From IMG/VR virus record IMGVR_UViG_3300042465_005830, positions 1-64,000 of that record: DNA of 64,000 nucleotides. One strand, written 5' to 3'. The notes below the pieces were generated by a model. It saw only the letters and a list, made by a program, of their open reading frames with translations. It searched no databases and was not told the DNA's origin. Positions 45,176 through 51,292 of the stretch are shown here, piece by piece. Within the stretch, counting starts at the first letter, position 1; each line of letters begins with the position of its first letter. A program made the position numbers and the translations under genes. The stretch is from a virus.

Positions 45176-46066
45176 ATGTCTAAAAAACATGTTGTAGTAT
45201 CCTTATCAGGAGGAATGGACTCAAGTACCTTATTACTTAGATGTCTAAAAGAGTATGACACAGTTACAGCTATTAGCTTTGACTATGGTCAAAAACACAG
45301 AGTAGAGTTAGAGAGAGCTCAATCATTAGTAGAGTACCTTAATGGTTGCTCTGAAAAAGCGGAACAAGATCAATTAGGTACAATTACGGTAGTAGGAAAA
45401 AACTACAATGAAGTTATGTATCGCCAAATCCAATTAAAAGGATTAGTTGATTTACTAGATTCAGCTTTAGTAACAGGAGGTGAAGATGTACCAGAAGGTC
45501 ACTATGCAGAAGATAATATGAAAGCAACAGTTGTTCCTAACAGAAACAAAATATTTGCTTCTATTACTCAAGCAGTAGCTTTATCAGTTGCAAATAGAAC
45601 AGGAGAGACTTGTGATATTGCAATGGGTATCCATGCAGGTGATCATGCAATTTATCCAGACTGTAGACAAGAATTTAGAGATGCAGATGATGCAGCTTTT
45701 AGAATGGGTAACTGGGAAGCAGAAAGAGTAGGGTATTTTACACCTTACTTAGAAGGAGATAAATTTACTATCTTACAAGACGGAGAAGTATTATGTAAAG
45801 AGTTAGGATTAGACTTTGATGAAGTTTATTCAAGAACTAATACATCTTACAAACCAATTAAAATGGTATACCATGACCCAGTAACATTTGAAAAATTTGA
45901 AGAATGGTTCTCAGATTATAAATCAGCTTCATCAGTTGAAAGAGTAGAAGCATTTATTAAATTAGGAAGACCTGATCCAGCTCCTTACGCAGACGAAACA
46001 GGACCAGTAACATGGGAACATGTAGTAACAGAAGTAACAAAAGTATTAAATAACCATAACAATTAA
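45176..46066 (+). CDS. queC: QueC-like 7-cyano-7-deazaguanine (preQ0) synthase (296 aa)
   Basis: The PP-loop SLSGGMDSST (S11-S17 region), FDYGQKHRVELERA, VPNRNKIFASI and GIHAGDHAIYPDCRQEF are the QueC hallmarks. QueC turns carboxy-deazaguanine into preQ0 with ATP and ammonia. The C-terminal zinc Cys cluster of bacterial QueC is not seen; the region reads TNTSYKPIKMVYHD. QueD, QueE, FolE and DpdA are not in the window. In phages this pathway often feeds deazaguanine into DNA as protection from restriction. Confidence 0.87.
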   Translation: MSKKHVVVSLSGGMDSSTLLLRCLKEYDTVTAISFDYGQKHRVELERAQSLVEYLNGCSEKAEQDQLGTITVVGKNYNEVMYRQIQLKGLVDLLDSALVTGGEDVPEGHYAEDNMKATVVPNRNKIFASITQAVALSVANRTGETCDIAMGIHAGDHAIYPDCRQEFRDADDAAFRMGNWEAERVGYFTPYLEGDKFTILQDGEVLCKELGLDFDEVYSRTNTSYKPIKMVYHDPVTFEKFEEWFSDYKSASSVERVEAFIKLGRPDPAPYADETGPVTWEHVVTEVTKVLNNHNN

Positions 46067-46070
46067 GATT

Positions 46071-46460
46071 ATGTTTGAAGCAACAGGAACAGCAACAATA
46101 AACGGATATTCAGGAACAACTATCAACACAAACCTCGGAACAGTAGGAATGGGTAATATTAATCCATCAACAAAATTAGAAGTAACATCTGGACTAACCT
46201 TATCAGGAAATTCAACAATTAATTATTCACATTCAAATTTAATACCAAATAATATGAGACCAACTCAAGCAAAAGTAGCAGTATTCACAATCACAAGAGA
46301 TGCGGATACAAATGAAATCAATTCAACAAAATTTGTAAAAGAATTATGGGTTGAGCAAAAAAACGGAGCATCAATTGATTTAATTGTTGCAAAACATTTA
46401 GATAAAGATTTTGATCCAGAAACTACAGTTATTAAAGTTTTATCAACAGTATCTTTTTAA
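46071..46460 (+). CDS. Orphan tail-fibre-like protein (129 aa)
   Basis: Residues 1 to about 55 repeat the fibre-shaft pattern of the giant fibre (GTVGMGNINPSTKLEV, LSGNSTINYSHSN). The C-terminal half (KVAVFTITRDADTNEIN...) is a separate small beta domain. It lies alone, 4 bases after queC and 38 kb from the fibre operon. It may be a short fibre tip or a displaced fibre fragment. Confidence 0.6.
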   Translation: MFEATGTATINGYSGTTINTNLGTVGMGNINPSTKLEVTSGLTLSGNSTINYSHSNLIPNNMRPTQAKVAVFTITRDADTNEINSTKFVKELWVEQKNGASIDLIVAKHLDKDFDPETTVIKVLSTVSF

Positions 46461-46468
46461 TAAAAAAG

Positions 46469-46499
46469 TTGCTCAATTGAATTAAAGTTCTTATCTTTA
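46469..46499 (+). promoter_or_regulatory. Promoter, TTG-N20-TATCTTTA
   Basis: TTG 46469-46471 (in AAGTTGCTC), a 20-base spacer and TATCTTTA 46492-46499 followed by AGTATTATTAA; 30 bases before the lipoprotein gene. Confidence 0.65.
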
Positions 46500-46528
46500 A
46501 GTATTATTAACAACAAAAGAAAATAAAA

Positions 46529-46726
46529 ATGAAAAAAGTATTTTTAGCATTAGCATTAGTAGCAACAGTATTAGTTTCTTGTAACAAAGTAAACACAGCT
46601 GAAACCTCAACAGTAGACTCAACAGCAGTAGTAGTTGATTCAGTAGCAGTTGATACAACTCAAGAGGCTGCAATTATCGCAACAGAAGCAGTACAAGATT
46701 CAATCGACGCTGCAACTACAAAGTAA
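46529..46726 (+). CDS. Small lipoprotein (65 aa)
   Basis: Signal peptide MKKVFLALALVATVLVSCNK with lipobox LVSC (Cys18). The mature part is Thr/Ser/Val/Ala-rich with repeats of VDSTAV type and ends in charged residues. Bacteroidota cells often carry such lipoproteins; a phage copy may act in the envelope, for example in exclusion of other phages. It has its own promoter and is the last gene before the tRNA array. Confidence 0.7.
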   Translation: MKKVFLALALVATVLVSCNKVNTAETSTVDSTAVVVDSVAVDTTQEAAIIATEAVQDSIDAATTK

Positions 46727-46727
46727 T

Positions 46728-46846
46728 TTACCAATGCTCGCTGTTAATTGAGAGGTAGAGTGTATTAATTTCCGAACAAGGGTTTATAGTAGGAAGGCGC
46801 CACTTATTGCACTCAATCAGAAACCCTGAAAGACCAAGGTTGGTAA
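46728..46846 (+). ncRNA. Structured RNA at start of tRNA array, identity unclear
   Basis: The ends can pair (TACCAA with TTGGTA), and inside GGGTTT pairs with AAACCC and ATTGAG with CTCAAT. No standard T-loop is seen, so it is not called a tRNA. It fills the gap between the lipoprotein gene and the first tRNA-like element. Confidence 0.35.
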
Positions 46847-46852
46847 AAAAAG

Positions 46853-46938
46853 AATCGGTTGGTGTAATCGGGAATGAATACCGACAGAGGGTAACACCGC
46901 TTCTAAGCGGGATGAGGGTTCGAATCCCTCACCGATTC
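46853..46938 (+). tRNA. tRNA-like element 1 (anticodon unclear)
   Basis: Acceptor AATCGGT pairs fully with ACCGATT, and the T arm is perfect (GAGGG-TTCGAAT-CCCTC). The centre is odd: stem CCGC/GCGG closes a 6-base loop TTCTAA and the D arm is not regular. It may be a degenerate or specially folded tRNA (TCT Arg-like). Confidence 0.5.
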
Positions 46939-46943
46939 CAAAC

Positions 46944-47040
46944 AGTCAGGAGACCATTGGTTGGTGGCACCTCCCCAAGGTTTAGTTGAAATATACTATT
47001 TATGGCAAAGCTGGAGCAGGTTCGAATCCTGTCCTGACTA
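46944..47040 (+). tRNA. tRNA-like element 2 (anticodon unclear)
   Basis: Acceptor AGTCAGG/CCTGACT and T arm GCAGG-TTCGAAT-CCTGT are clear. The 97-base length and loop TCCCCAA, without U33, are not standard. A CCC (Gly-like) reading is possible. Confidence 0.5.
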
Positions 47041-47081
47041 CAAAATTAAACTACTGTTCTTTGAAATAAAAATTATAAATT

Positions 47082-47393
47082 ATGGAACAAATTTTAGCAT
47101 TTGTTTTAGGGGTTGGTATAGCTCTCCTTGCATGGGGGGTTGTGGTAGCGTTTAGAACAGCAAGCAAAGTAGCAAAGCAAGAAAAAGAGTTAACTGAAAT
47201 ACAGAACTGGATTTCTAGAAACGATGAATTAGTAAATCGTAGAATTGATCAGGAAGTTGATCGAGTAAACAAACTACACTCAGACTGTATTTCCTATACA
47301 GACTCCAGAGTAGACAAATTAGAACAAAAACTTACGTCAATTAACAATGATGGATGTGAGCCAGTTAAGAAAAAAAAATTAATAAACGGATAA
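47082..47393 (+). CDS. Membrane-anchored coiled-coil protein (103 aa)
   Basis: One N-terminal membrane helix (residues 3-23, ILAFVLGVGIALLAWGVVVA) and then a long helix with heptads (KQEKELTEIQNWISRNDELV, RVDKLEQKLTSIN). It lies inside the RNA gene array with no clear promoter before it. Its function is unknown; a spanin-like or envelope role cannot be excluded. Confidence 0.65.
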   Translation: MEQILAFVLGVGIALLAWGVVVAFRTASKVAKQEKELTEIQNWISRNDELVNRRIDQEVDRVNKLHSDCISYTDSRVDKLEQKLTSINNDGCEPVKKKKLING

Positions 47394-47413
47394 ATTAATC
47401 CAAAGAACAGTAG

Positions 47414-47444
47414 TTGTTTTATAAAATAAAAGTTCGTATATTTA
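47414..47444 (+). promoter_or_regulatory. Promoter, TTG-N20-TATATTTA (tandem copy 1)
   Basis: TTG 47414-47416, 20-base spacer, TATATTTA 47437-47444. Confidence 0.6.
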
Positions 47445-47483
47445 TAATATATAAAAACACAAAGAAAAAAAATTAAAATATAG

Positions 47484-47514
47484 TTGGACTGGAATGGAAA
47501 AGTTCATATATTTA
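47484..47514 (+). promoter_or_regulatory. Promoter, TTG-N20-TATATTTA (tandem copy 2)
   Basis: TTG 47484-47486, 20-base spacer, TATATTTA 47507-47514; 20 bases before a 47-residue ORF. The two promoters are 70 bases apart. Confidence 0.6.
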
Positions 47515-47533
47515 TATATAGAAAGCAAATAAA

Positions 47534-47677
47534 ATGAAAGCAATTCAAAACATACATCAACAACTTAGCACAGCGACAAGAGCATTGAATACGTGGTCGG
47601 ATTCGTTATGTGGGGATGTCATTTTAGGCTTTGCTGGATATAATAACGAACCGAAACAAGGAGGTACCGGGGTATGA
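47534..47677 (+). CDS. Small protein of unknown function (47 aa)
   Basis: The ORF has its own double promoter and its own terminator, which supports expression. The sequence (HQQLSTATRALNTWSDSLCG, ending GGTGV) shows no known motif. Strong expression of a small protein from a single-gene unit would fit a host take-over role, but that is only inference. Confidence 0.5.
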   Translation: MKAIQNIHQQLSTATRALNTWSDSLCGDVILGFAGYNNEPKQGGTGV

Positions 47678-47714
47678 TATGATATAGTATAAAATACATA
47701 TTATAAGTAAGGTA

Positions 47715-47743
47715 CCCGGATCAAAAAAAGATTCGGGTTTTTT
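47715..47743 (+). terminator. Rho-independent terminator
   Basis: Stem CCCGGATC 47715-47722 with GATTCGGG 47730-47737 (one G-U), an A7 loop and a T run. It isolates the 47-residue gene from the tRNA array. Confidence 0.85.
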
Positions 47744-47755
47744 ATTAAAAAAAAG

Positions 47756-47786
47756 TTGCTAGAAAGAAAAAAAAATCGTATCTTTA
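47756..47786 (+). promoter_or_regulatory. Promoter of main tRNA array, TTG-N20-TATCTTTA
   Basis: TTG 47756-47758 (GTTGCTAGAAAG), 20-base spacer, TATCTTTA 47779-47786 and then GGTA. The same GTTGCTAGAAAGAAA string recurs at 50582. Confidence 0.7.
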
Positions 47787-47836
47787 GGTACAGAAATAAA
47801 GAATAAGAGTTCATTGACATATTGGATAAAGCATAG

Positions 47837-47920
47837 GGAAGGCATCCGGCTGGATCAGGAGCCACTCTTGAAAAGTGGTAGCAGGTAATACTGTTGTGGG
47901 TTCGAGTCCCACGTCTTCCT
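47837..47920 (+). tRNA. tRNA-Ser(TGA)
   Basis: Acceptor GGAAGGC/GTCTTCC, anticodon stem CCACT/AGTGG with loop CTTGAAA, a long variable arm and T arm GTGGG-TTCGAGT-CCCAC. Followed by CA, not CCA. Confidence 0.92.
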
Positions 47921-47926
47921 CAATAT

Positions 47927-47998
47927 TGGCTTATAGTGTAACGGTTAGCACAAAACACTTTGACTGTTTTAGTCTAGGTTCGAATCCTAGTAAGCCAA
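47927..47998 (+). tRNA. tRNA-Gln(TTG)
   Basis: Acceptor TGGCTTA/TAAGCCA, anticodon loop CTTTGAC on stem AAACA/TGTTT, T arm CTAGG-TTCGAAT-CCTAG. Confidence 0.92.
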
Positions 47999-48000
47999 CA

Positions 48001-48213
48001 AATAATTGTAAGTAATGAAAGCCTATCCCAACACTTGATCAGTAAGTAGGACGGTTAGTAAAGAAAGCATTATCAGTAAGTAGTGGAGAAATCCATATGG
48101 AGAAAACGATGCAAGACATGAGTACAGGGAATCAGCCCGATGGCTTTGCTTACGGAAATTACAGTAGTTTTGAGATGGGCGAATTCTACTTTAAAAAAAT
48201 AATCCCTTCACCA
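48001..48213 (+). other. Spacer in tRNA array
   Basis: I see no tRNA here. The string ATCAGTAAGTAG occurs twice, near 48039 and 48070. An ORF from 48097 runs on into tRNA-Pro and is not believed. Confidence 0.4.
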
Positions 48214-48289
48214 CTGGTAGTAGAGGAGTCCGGTTTATCTCGCTGGCCTTGGACGCTAGAGCACGCAGGTTCGAATCCTGCCTACCAGA
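48214..48289 (+). tRNA. tRNA-Pro(TGG)
   Basis: Acceptor CTGGTAG/CTACCAG, anticodon stem CTGGC/GCTAG with loop CTTGGAC, T arm GCAGG-TTCGAAT-CCTGC. Followed by CG, an exception in the array. Confidence 0.9.
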
Positions 48290-48297
48290 CGAGAAGA

Positions 48298-48360
48298 GAC
48301 TGTTACTAATTCATAGAAGACCACGCGAGTAAGTCCTCGAAGCGTAGAATTAGATTTGCC
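48298..48360 (+). repeat. Repeated hairpin spacer, copy 1
   Basis: GACTGTTACTAATTCATAGA at the start and GAAGCGTAGAATTAGATTTG at the end flank a variable middle. CTAATTC 48306-48312 pairs with GAATTAG 48347-48353. The second copy is at 48439. The last bases overlap the 5' end of tRNA-Lys. Confidence 0.8.
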
Positions 48361-48430
48361 TTCGAAGCTCATGTGGACGGGCACCGGGCTTTTAACTCGG
48401 GGGTAGCTGGTTCGAGGCCAGCCGGGGGTA
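48358..48430 (+). tRNA. tRNA-Lys(TTT)
   Basis: Acceptor GCCTTCG/CGGGGGT with several G-U pairs, D arm GCTC/GGGC, anticodon loop CTTTTAA on CCGGG/CTCGG, T arm GCTGG-TTCGAGG-CCAGC. Confidence 0.85.
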
Positions 48431-48438
48431 CAAAAGAA

Positions 48439-48494
48439 GACTGTTACTAATTCATAGAAGGGCTTTTAGACCGAAGCGTAGAATTAGATTTGCC
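48439..48494 (+). repeat. Repeated hairpin spacer, copy 2
   Basis: Same ends as copy 1 with a shorter, different middle (GGCTTTTAGACC). It joins tRNA-Lys to tRNA-Val and overlaps the 5' end of the latter by 3 bases. Confidence 0.8.
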
Positions 48495-48562
48495 TCGTTG
48501 GCGTAATGGTAGCGTATTTGTTTTACATGCAAAGGGCGATAGTTCGATTCTATCACGAGGTA
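48492..48562 (+). tRNA. tRNA-Val(TAC)
   Basis: Acceptor GCCTCGT/ACGAGGT, anticodon loop TTTACAT on TTTGT/GCAAA, T arm GATAG-TTCGATT-CTATC. Confidence 0.92.
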
Positions 48563-48661
48563 CAAAATTCTGGGTAGCAAGTAAAATACCGGCAAGTATT
48601 TTCAAGACTATATGGAGTCTATTATGAGTTAGTAATTTGCCGATGAAAGCTTGTTATAGTT
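48563..48661 (+). other. Structured spacer in tRNA array
   Basis: Two clean hairpins: AAAATAC/GTATTTT with loop CGGCAA, and AGACT/AGTCT. No tRNA or ORF seen. Confidence 0.45.
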
Positions 48662-48733
48662 TCGTTCTTGGTAGATTGGTGACTACGCTGCCCGTGGAGG
48701 GTGGAGAAGCAGGTTCGATTCCTGTAGAATGAT
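48662..48733 (+). tRNA. tRNA with unusual anticodon loop (CGTGGAG)
   Basis: Acceptor TCGTTCT/AGAATGA, D arm GTAG/CTAC and T arm GCAGG-TTCGATT-CCTGT are regular. The anticodon stem CTGCC/GGTGG closes loop CGTGGAG, which has G at position 33; TGG (Pro) would be the formal reading, GTG (His) is one base off. Confidence 0.7.
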
Positions 48734-48739
48734 CAAATT

Positions 48740-48822
48740 GGGATGCTTCAGTCACTGGTGTGATAAGCGGTCTGTAAAATCGTTGCTGTAAGAAGCGTGT
48801 GGTTCGATTCCACAGTATCCCA
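48740..48822 (+). tRNA. tRNA-Tyr(GTA)
   Basis: Acceptor GGGATGC/GTATCCC, anticodon loop CTGTAAA, a long variable arm as usual for bacterial Tyr, T arm TGTGG-TTCGATT-CCACA. Confidence 0.9.
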
Positions 48823-48827
48823 CAATT

Positions 48828-48900
48828 GGACCTTTTGTATAGCTGGTGCGTACGCTAGTCTGAAGAACTAGAGGAACAGGTTCGATTCCTGTAGGGTCCA
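48828..48900 (+). tRNA. tRNA-Phe(GAA)
   Basis: Acceptor GGACCTT/AGGGTCC, anticodon loop CTGAAGA on CTAGT/ACTAG, T arm ACAGG-TTCGATT-CCTGT. Confidence 0.92.
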
Positions 48901-48905
48901 CAACC

Positions 48906-48977
48906 GGGTTTGTCGTATAAAGGTTATTACGGATGACTGTTAATCATCTTATGGAGGTTCGATTCCTCCCAGGCCCG
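48906..48977 (+). tRNA. tRNA-Asn(GTT)
   Basis: Acceptor GGGTTTG/CAGGCCC, anticodon loop CTGTTAA on GATGA/TCATC, T arm GGAGG-TTCGATT-CCTCC, discriminator G. Confidence 0.92.
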
Positions 48978-48986
48978 CAATTAAAT

Positions 48987-49130
48987 GCTCGTATAACAGG
49001 TAGTGTGGTAGCTCCCCAACCTGAAGTGGGATAACGTGACGGTCAATCGTAAAAGCTCAAGGTACGTAACAAGTAGCAGTTGGTTGGAGTAAGTGACTTA
49101 TCGAGGTTGGTTCGATTCCAGCTATGAGCA
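48987..49130 (+). tRNA. tRNA-like element 3, 144 bases long
   Basis: Acceptor GCTCGTA/TATGAGC and T arm GTTGG-TTCGATT-CCAGC are clear, but about 75 bases more than normal lie between. A hairpin CAGGT/ACCTG near the 5' end carries CTCCCCAA in its loop. A shorter start at GCTCAAG (near 49055) would give 76 bases but pairs less well. Confidence 0.45.
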
Positions 49131-49137
49131 CAAAAAT

Positions 49138-49211
49138 AGGTAATTAGCTCAATTGGTTAGAGCACTCGCCTGATACGTGAGAGGTTATAGGTTCGATTCC
49201 TATATTACCTA
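49138..49211 (+). tRNA. tRNA-Ile(GAT)
   Basis: Acceptor AGGTAAT/ATTACCT, D arm GCTC/GAGC, anticodon loop CTGATAC on CTCGC/GTGAG, T arm ATAGG-TTCGATT-CCTAT. Confidence 0.95.
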
Positions 49212-49216
49212 CAAAG

Positions 49217-49299
49217 GGAAAGTAAATCAACTAGGAGTTGAGACCGCTTGCTAAGCGTATCGTGCCTTCGGGCATGGGGTTCGATACCTCTGCTTTCCT
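49217..49299 (+). tRNA. tRNA-Ser(GCT)
   Basis: Acceptor GGAAAGT/GCTTTCC, D stem TCAA/TTGA, anticodon loop TTGCTAA with a short CGC/GCG stem, variable arm TGCC-TTCG-GGCA. Confidence 0.85.
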
Positions 49300-49430
49300 C
49301 AAAAAAACCTCCTCACCGTCCTCACAACGCATCTAAGGAATGCAGGAGAAGGAAGTACGAACGGGGCCCCGTGGTAAGACACTTTAAAATCAGATAGTAC
49401 AGCGATAGGGTAAGAGGTTCCCTATCAACT
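49300..49430 (+). other. Spacer with possible degenerate tRNA-Leu
   Basis: A perfect 7-bp hairpin GATAGGG/CCCTATC lies at about 49413-49435. Just before it, GTGGTAAGACACTTTAAAAT recalls a tRNA-Leu(TAA) D and anticodon region, but no stems form. Confidence 0.35.
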
Positions 49431-49499
49431 ACCGACTTGATCTAGGATCGAGAATATCTCATAAGTATTCTCAGACAAGAGCGTAACTTGTAGTCGGTA
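49431..49499 (+). tRNA. tRNA-Met(CAT), non-standard T-loop
   Basis: Acceptor ACCGACT/AGTCGGT, D stem GATC/GATC, anticodon loop CTCATAA, T stem ACAAG/CTTGT with loop AGCGTAA in place of TTCGAAT. CAT may also be a lysidine-modified Ile tRNA. Confidence 0.75.
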
Positions 49500-49505
49500 C
49501 AATAT

Positions 49506-49579
49506 GGTGATTGTAGCTGAATTGGTAAAGCGTCTGATTGTGGTTCAGGAGATTGTGGGTTCGAGTCCCATCTTTCACA
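49506..49579 (+). tRNA. tRNA-His(GTG)
   Basis: Extra G before the acceptor GTGATTG/CTTTCAC (two T-T mismatches), anticodon loop TTGTGGT on TCTGA/TCAGG, T arm GTGGG-TTCGAGT-CCCAT. Confidence 0.88.
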
Positions 49580-49586
49580 CAAACAT

Positions 49587-49666
49587 ATCCCTGTGGTGAA
49601 AATGGTAAACACACCAGGCTTAAAACTTGGCGCTCAGGCTTGCTGGTTCGACTCCAGTCAGGGGTA
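49587..49666 (+). tRNA. tRNA-Leu(TAA)
   Basis: Acceptor ATCCCTG/CAGGGGT, anticodon loop CTTAAAA on CCAGG/CTTGG, variable arm, T arm GCTGG-TTCGACT-CCAGT. Confidence 0.9.
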
Positions 49667-49742
49667 CAAAGAGAGAGATGTAGGACTAATTGCCTACCCT
49701 GTTGCATAGCAGAAAGTAGCTTAAATAAAGCCTCTCTTATTT

Positions 49743-49814
49743 GGTCTTATAGTTTAATTGGAAAAACTTATCGCTACGAACGATAGAACGTAGGTTCGAC
49801 TCCTACTAAGACCT
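49743..49814 (+). tRNA. tRNA-Arg(ACG)
   Basis: Acceptor GGTCTTA/TAAGACC, anticodon loop CTACGAA on TATCG/CGATA, T arm GTAGG-TTCGACT-CCTAC. Position A34 would need TadA to make inosine. Confidence 0.92.
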
Positions 49815-49819
49815 CAACT

Positions 49820-49891
49820 GCCCGTATAGTTTAATCGGAAGAACTAAACGCTTCTAACGTTTCAGTCCTGGTTCAAGTCCAGGTATGGGTT
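49820..49891 (+). tRNA. tRNA-Arg(TCT)
   Basis: Acceptor GCCCGTA/TATGGGT, anticodon loop CTTCTAA on AAACG/CGTTT, T arm CCTGG-TTCAAGT-CCAGG. Confidence 0.92.
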
Positions 49892-49963
49892 CAAAAAAAT
49901 CGTCCCTCATAAGGGTTAAGTAGATGAGGCTAATCTAGGTAGGTTAAGCGATACCCTACAAAT

Positions 49964-50034
49964 GCGTTCCACAGACAAGGTGTCGGTCAGGTCTCCAAAA
50001 CCTCGACGGCTGGGTTCGATTCCTAGGGTTCGCG
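49964..50034 (+). tRNA. tRNA-Trp(CCA)
   Basis: Anticodon loop CTCCAAA on AGGT/ACCT, T arm CTGGG-TTCGATT-CCTAG, acceptor GCGTTCC/GGTTCGC with two T-T mismatches, discriminator G. Confidence 0.82.
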
Positions 50035-50066
50035 CAAATATATTGTTTCATTAAAAAAAGTAAATC

Positions 50067-50573
50067 ATGAGTAAGTATCAAAAAGCACTAGTAGTAGATG
50101 CCAGCTTTATCGCAAGATCAGTTATAAGTACAGAAAGAGCTTTCGTGATTTCTTATAAAGGTAATGCTGAAGTAATAGCTGAACATCCAGAAACATTTAA
50201 TCTGTATAACCCAGAATTAACAATTTATAAACCTTCTATTATTAGAGTATTTACATATGTAAAACATAATATTCAAAAAGTAGCTCTAACAAGAGAGAAT
50301 ATTTATAGAAGAGATAATTACGAATGTGTTTACTGCGGATGTTCAAATCAAAGAACACTAACACTTGACCATGTTATACCTCAATCAAAAGGAGGAAAAG
50401 ATGCTTGGGATAATTTAGTAACAGCCTGCAGACCATGTAATCATGAGAAAGCAGATTTAACATTAGAGGAATACGGTAAGGAAATTCCAGAACCAAAAAG
50501 ACCTCACTATTTAATGTTAATGAGAACTATGACACACATACCAAAGGAATGGGAAACTTTTTTATTTTTTTAG
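50067..50573 (+). CDS. HNH homing endonuclease-like protein (168 aa)
   Basis: The C-terminal half is an HNH nuclease of the Cys4 type: NYECVYCGCSNQ, then LTLDHVIPQSKGGKDAWDNL, then TACRPCNHEKADLT, giving two CxxC pairs and the DH...N...H catalytic set. The N-terminal about 75 residues are a separate domain (ALVVDASFIARSVISTERAF). It lies inside the tRNA array, a common home for free-standing homing nucleases, and may move or protect this array. The next promoter starts 10 bases after its stop. Confidence 0.88.
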   Translation: MSKYQKALVVDASFIARSVISTERAFVISYKGNAEVIAEHPETFNLYNPELTIYKPSIIRVFTYVKHNIQKVALTRENIYRRDNYECVYCGCSNQRTLTLDHVIPQSKGGKDAWDNLVTACRPCNHEKADLTLEEYGKEIPEPKRPHYLMLMRTMTHIPKEWETFLFF

Positions 50574-50582
50574 TAAAAAAAG

Positions 50583-50613
50583 TTGCTAGAAAGAAATAAA
50601 GTTCATATCTTTA
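50583..50613 (+). promoter_or_regulatory. Promoter of second tRNA block, TTG-N20-TATCTTTA
   Basis: TTG 50583-50585, 20-base spacer, TATCTTTA 50606-50613, then AGTATAA. It shares GTTGCTAGAAAGAAA with the promoter at 47756, as if copied. Confidence 0.7.
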
Positions 50614-50700
50614 AGTATAAGAAAGAAGATAAAACATCTACTACGTAACGCACGATCGACGACACGTACTGTCTGGCAGGTCAGGCTAGATGTTTAAATT

Positions 50701-50771
50701 GGTCGGTTGGCCGAATGGTTAGGCGCAGGATTGCAAACTCTGTAACGTTGGTTCGATTCCAACACCGACCT
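50701..50771 (+). tRNA. tRNA-Cys(GCA)
   Basis: Acceptor GGTCGGT/ACCGACC, anticodon loop TTGCAAA, T arm GTTGG-TTCGATT-CCAAC. Confidence 0.9.
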
Positions 50772-50866
50772 CATTGAAGGTTCGACCCTCTACCAAATGT
50801 GTTACACCCACAGATGGACAACGAGAGGGAGCTACCGATTGATAAGTGGCCGCACATGCGGCAAAT

Positions 50867-50940
50867 GCCCGAGTGGTGGAATTGGCAGACACGCTAGACT
50901 TAGGATCTAGATATTGAGGGTTCGAGTCCCTCCTTGGGTA
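50867..50940 (+). tRNA. tRNA-Leu(TAG)
   Basis: Acceptor GCCCGAG/CTTGGGT, anticodon loop CTTAGGA on CTAGA/TCTAG, T arm GAGGG-TTCGAGT-CCCTC; the variable region is short for Leu. Confidence 0.88.
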
Positions 50941-50945
50941 CAAAA

Positions 50946-51015
50946 TTAGAGTTAGCTTATAAAGGTTAAAGCAGCAGGGGCTAACCTGCAGAACGGATTC
51001 ATAGCCCGGCTCTAA
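50946..51015 (+). ncRNA. tRNA-like element 4
   Basis: Ends TTAGAG/CTCTAA pair and a hairpin GCAGG/CCTGC closes a 6-base loop GGCTAA. There is no standard T-loop. Size and place suggest a decayed tRNA (perhaps Ser GCT) or a novel small RNA. Confidence 0.4.
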
Positions 51016-51024
51016 TTAAAATAT

Positions 51025-51129
51025 AAACTATTATGCGTAAAAAGTTAGATAGATGTGCAGATAAGATTGGGAAGCCGAGTTTACGGTGAAAGGCTGCCAC
51101 TGATGACTCCCAATAGCCTCTAATAGTTT
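51025..51129 (+). ncRNA. Candidate structured RNA in tRNA array
   Basis: A perfect 9-bp outer stem (AAACTATTA 51025-51033 with TAATAGTTT 51121-51129) encloses a perfect 7-bp stem (ATTGGGA 51066-51072 with TCCCAAT 51108-51114) and a third AGCC/GGCT. No tRNA features. Confidence 0.5.
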
Positions 51130-51135
51130 AAATTT

Positions 51136-51209
51136 GCTTCTGACGCACAAATGGTGGTGCACTGGATTTGTAACCCAGAATAGAGTCGGTTCGATCCCGT
51201 CCAGAAGCT
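51136..51209 (+). tRNA. tRNA-Thr(TGT)
   Basis: Acceptor GCTTCTG/CAGAAGC, anticodon loop TTTGTAA, T arm with loop TTCGATC. Confidence 0.88.
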
Positions 51210-51214
51210 CAACT

Positions 51215-51286
51215 GCGGCTATCGTATAATGGTCATTACTTTAGACTTCCAATCTAAAGATGAGAGTTCGATTCTCTCTAGCCGCT
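51215..51286 (+). tRNA. tRNA-Gly(TCC)
   Basis: Acceptor GCGGCTA/TAGCCGC, anticodon loop CTTCCAA on TTAGA/TCTAA, T loop TTCGATT. Confidence 0.93.
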
Positions 51287-51292
51287 CAAATT

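Noticed and set aside
46807-47155. ORFs across the first tRNA-like elements
   Set aside because: They cover RNA genes with perfect acceptor and T arms and have no protein-like composition.
48097-48309. 70-residue ORF in the tRNA array
   Set aside because: Its second half runs through the whole of tRNA-Pro; no promoter or leader is seen.
49471-49786. ORFs on both strands over tRNA-His and tRNA-Leu
   Set aside because: Both follow tRNA sequence and are chance frames; the same holds for 50719-50943 and 51397-51603 on the minus strand.
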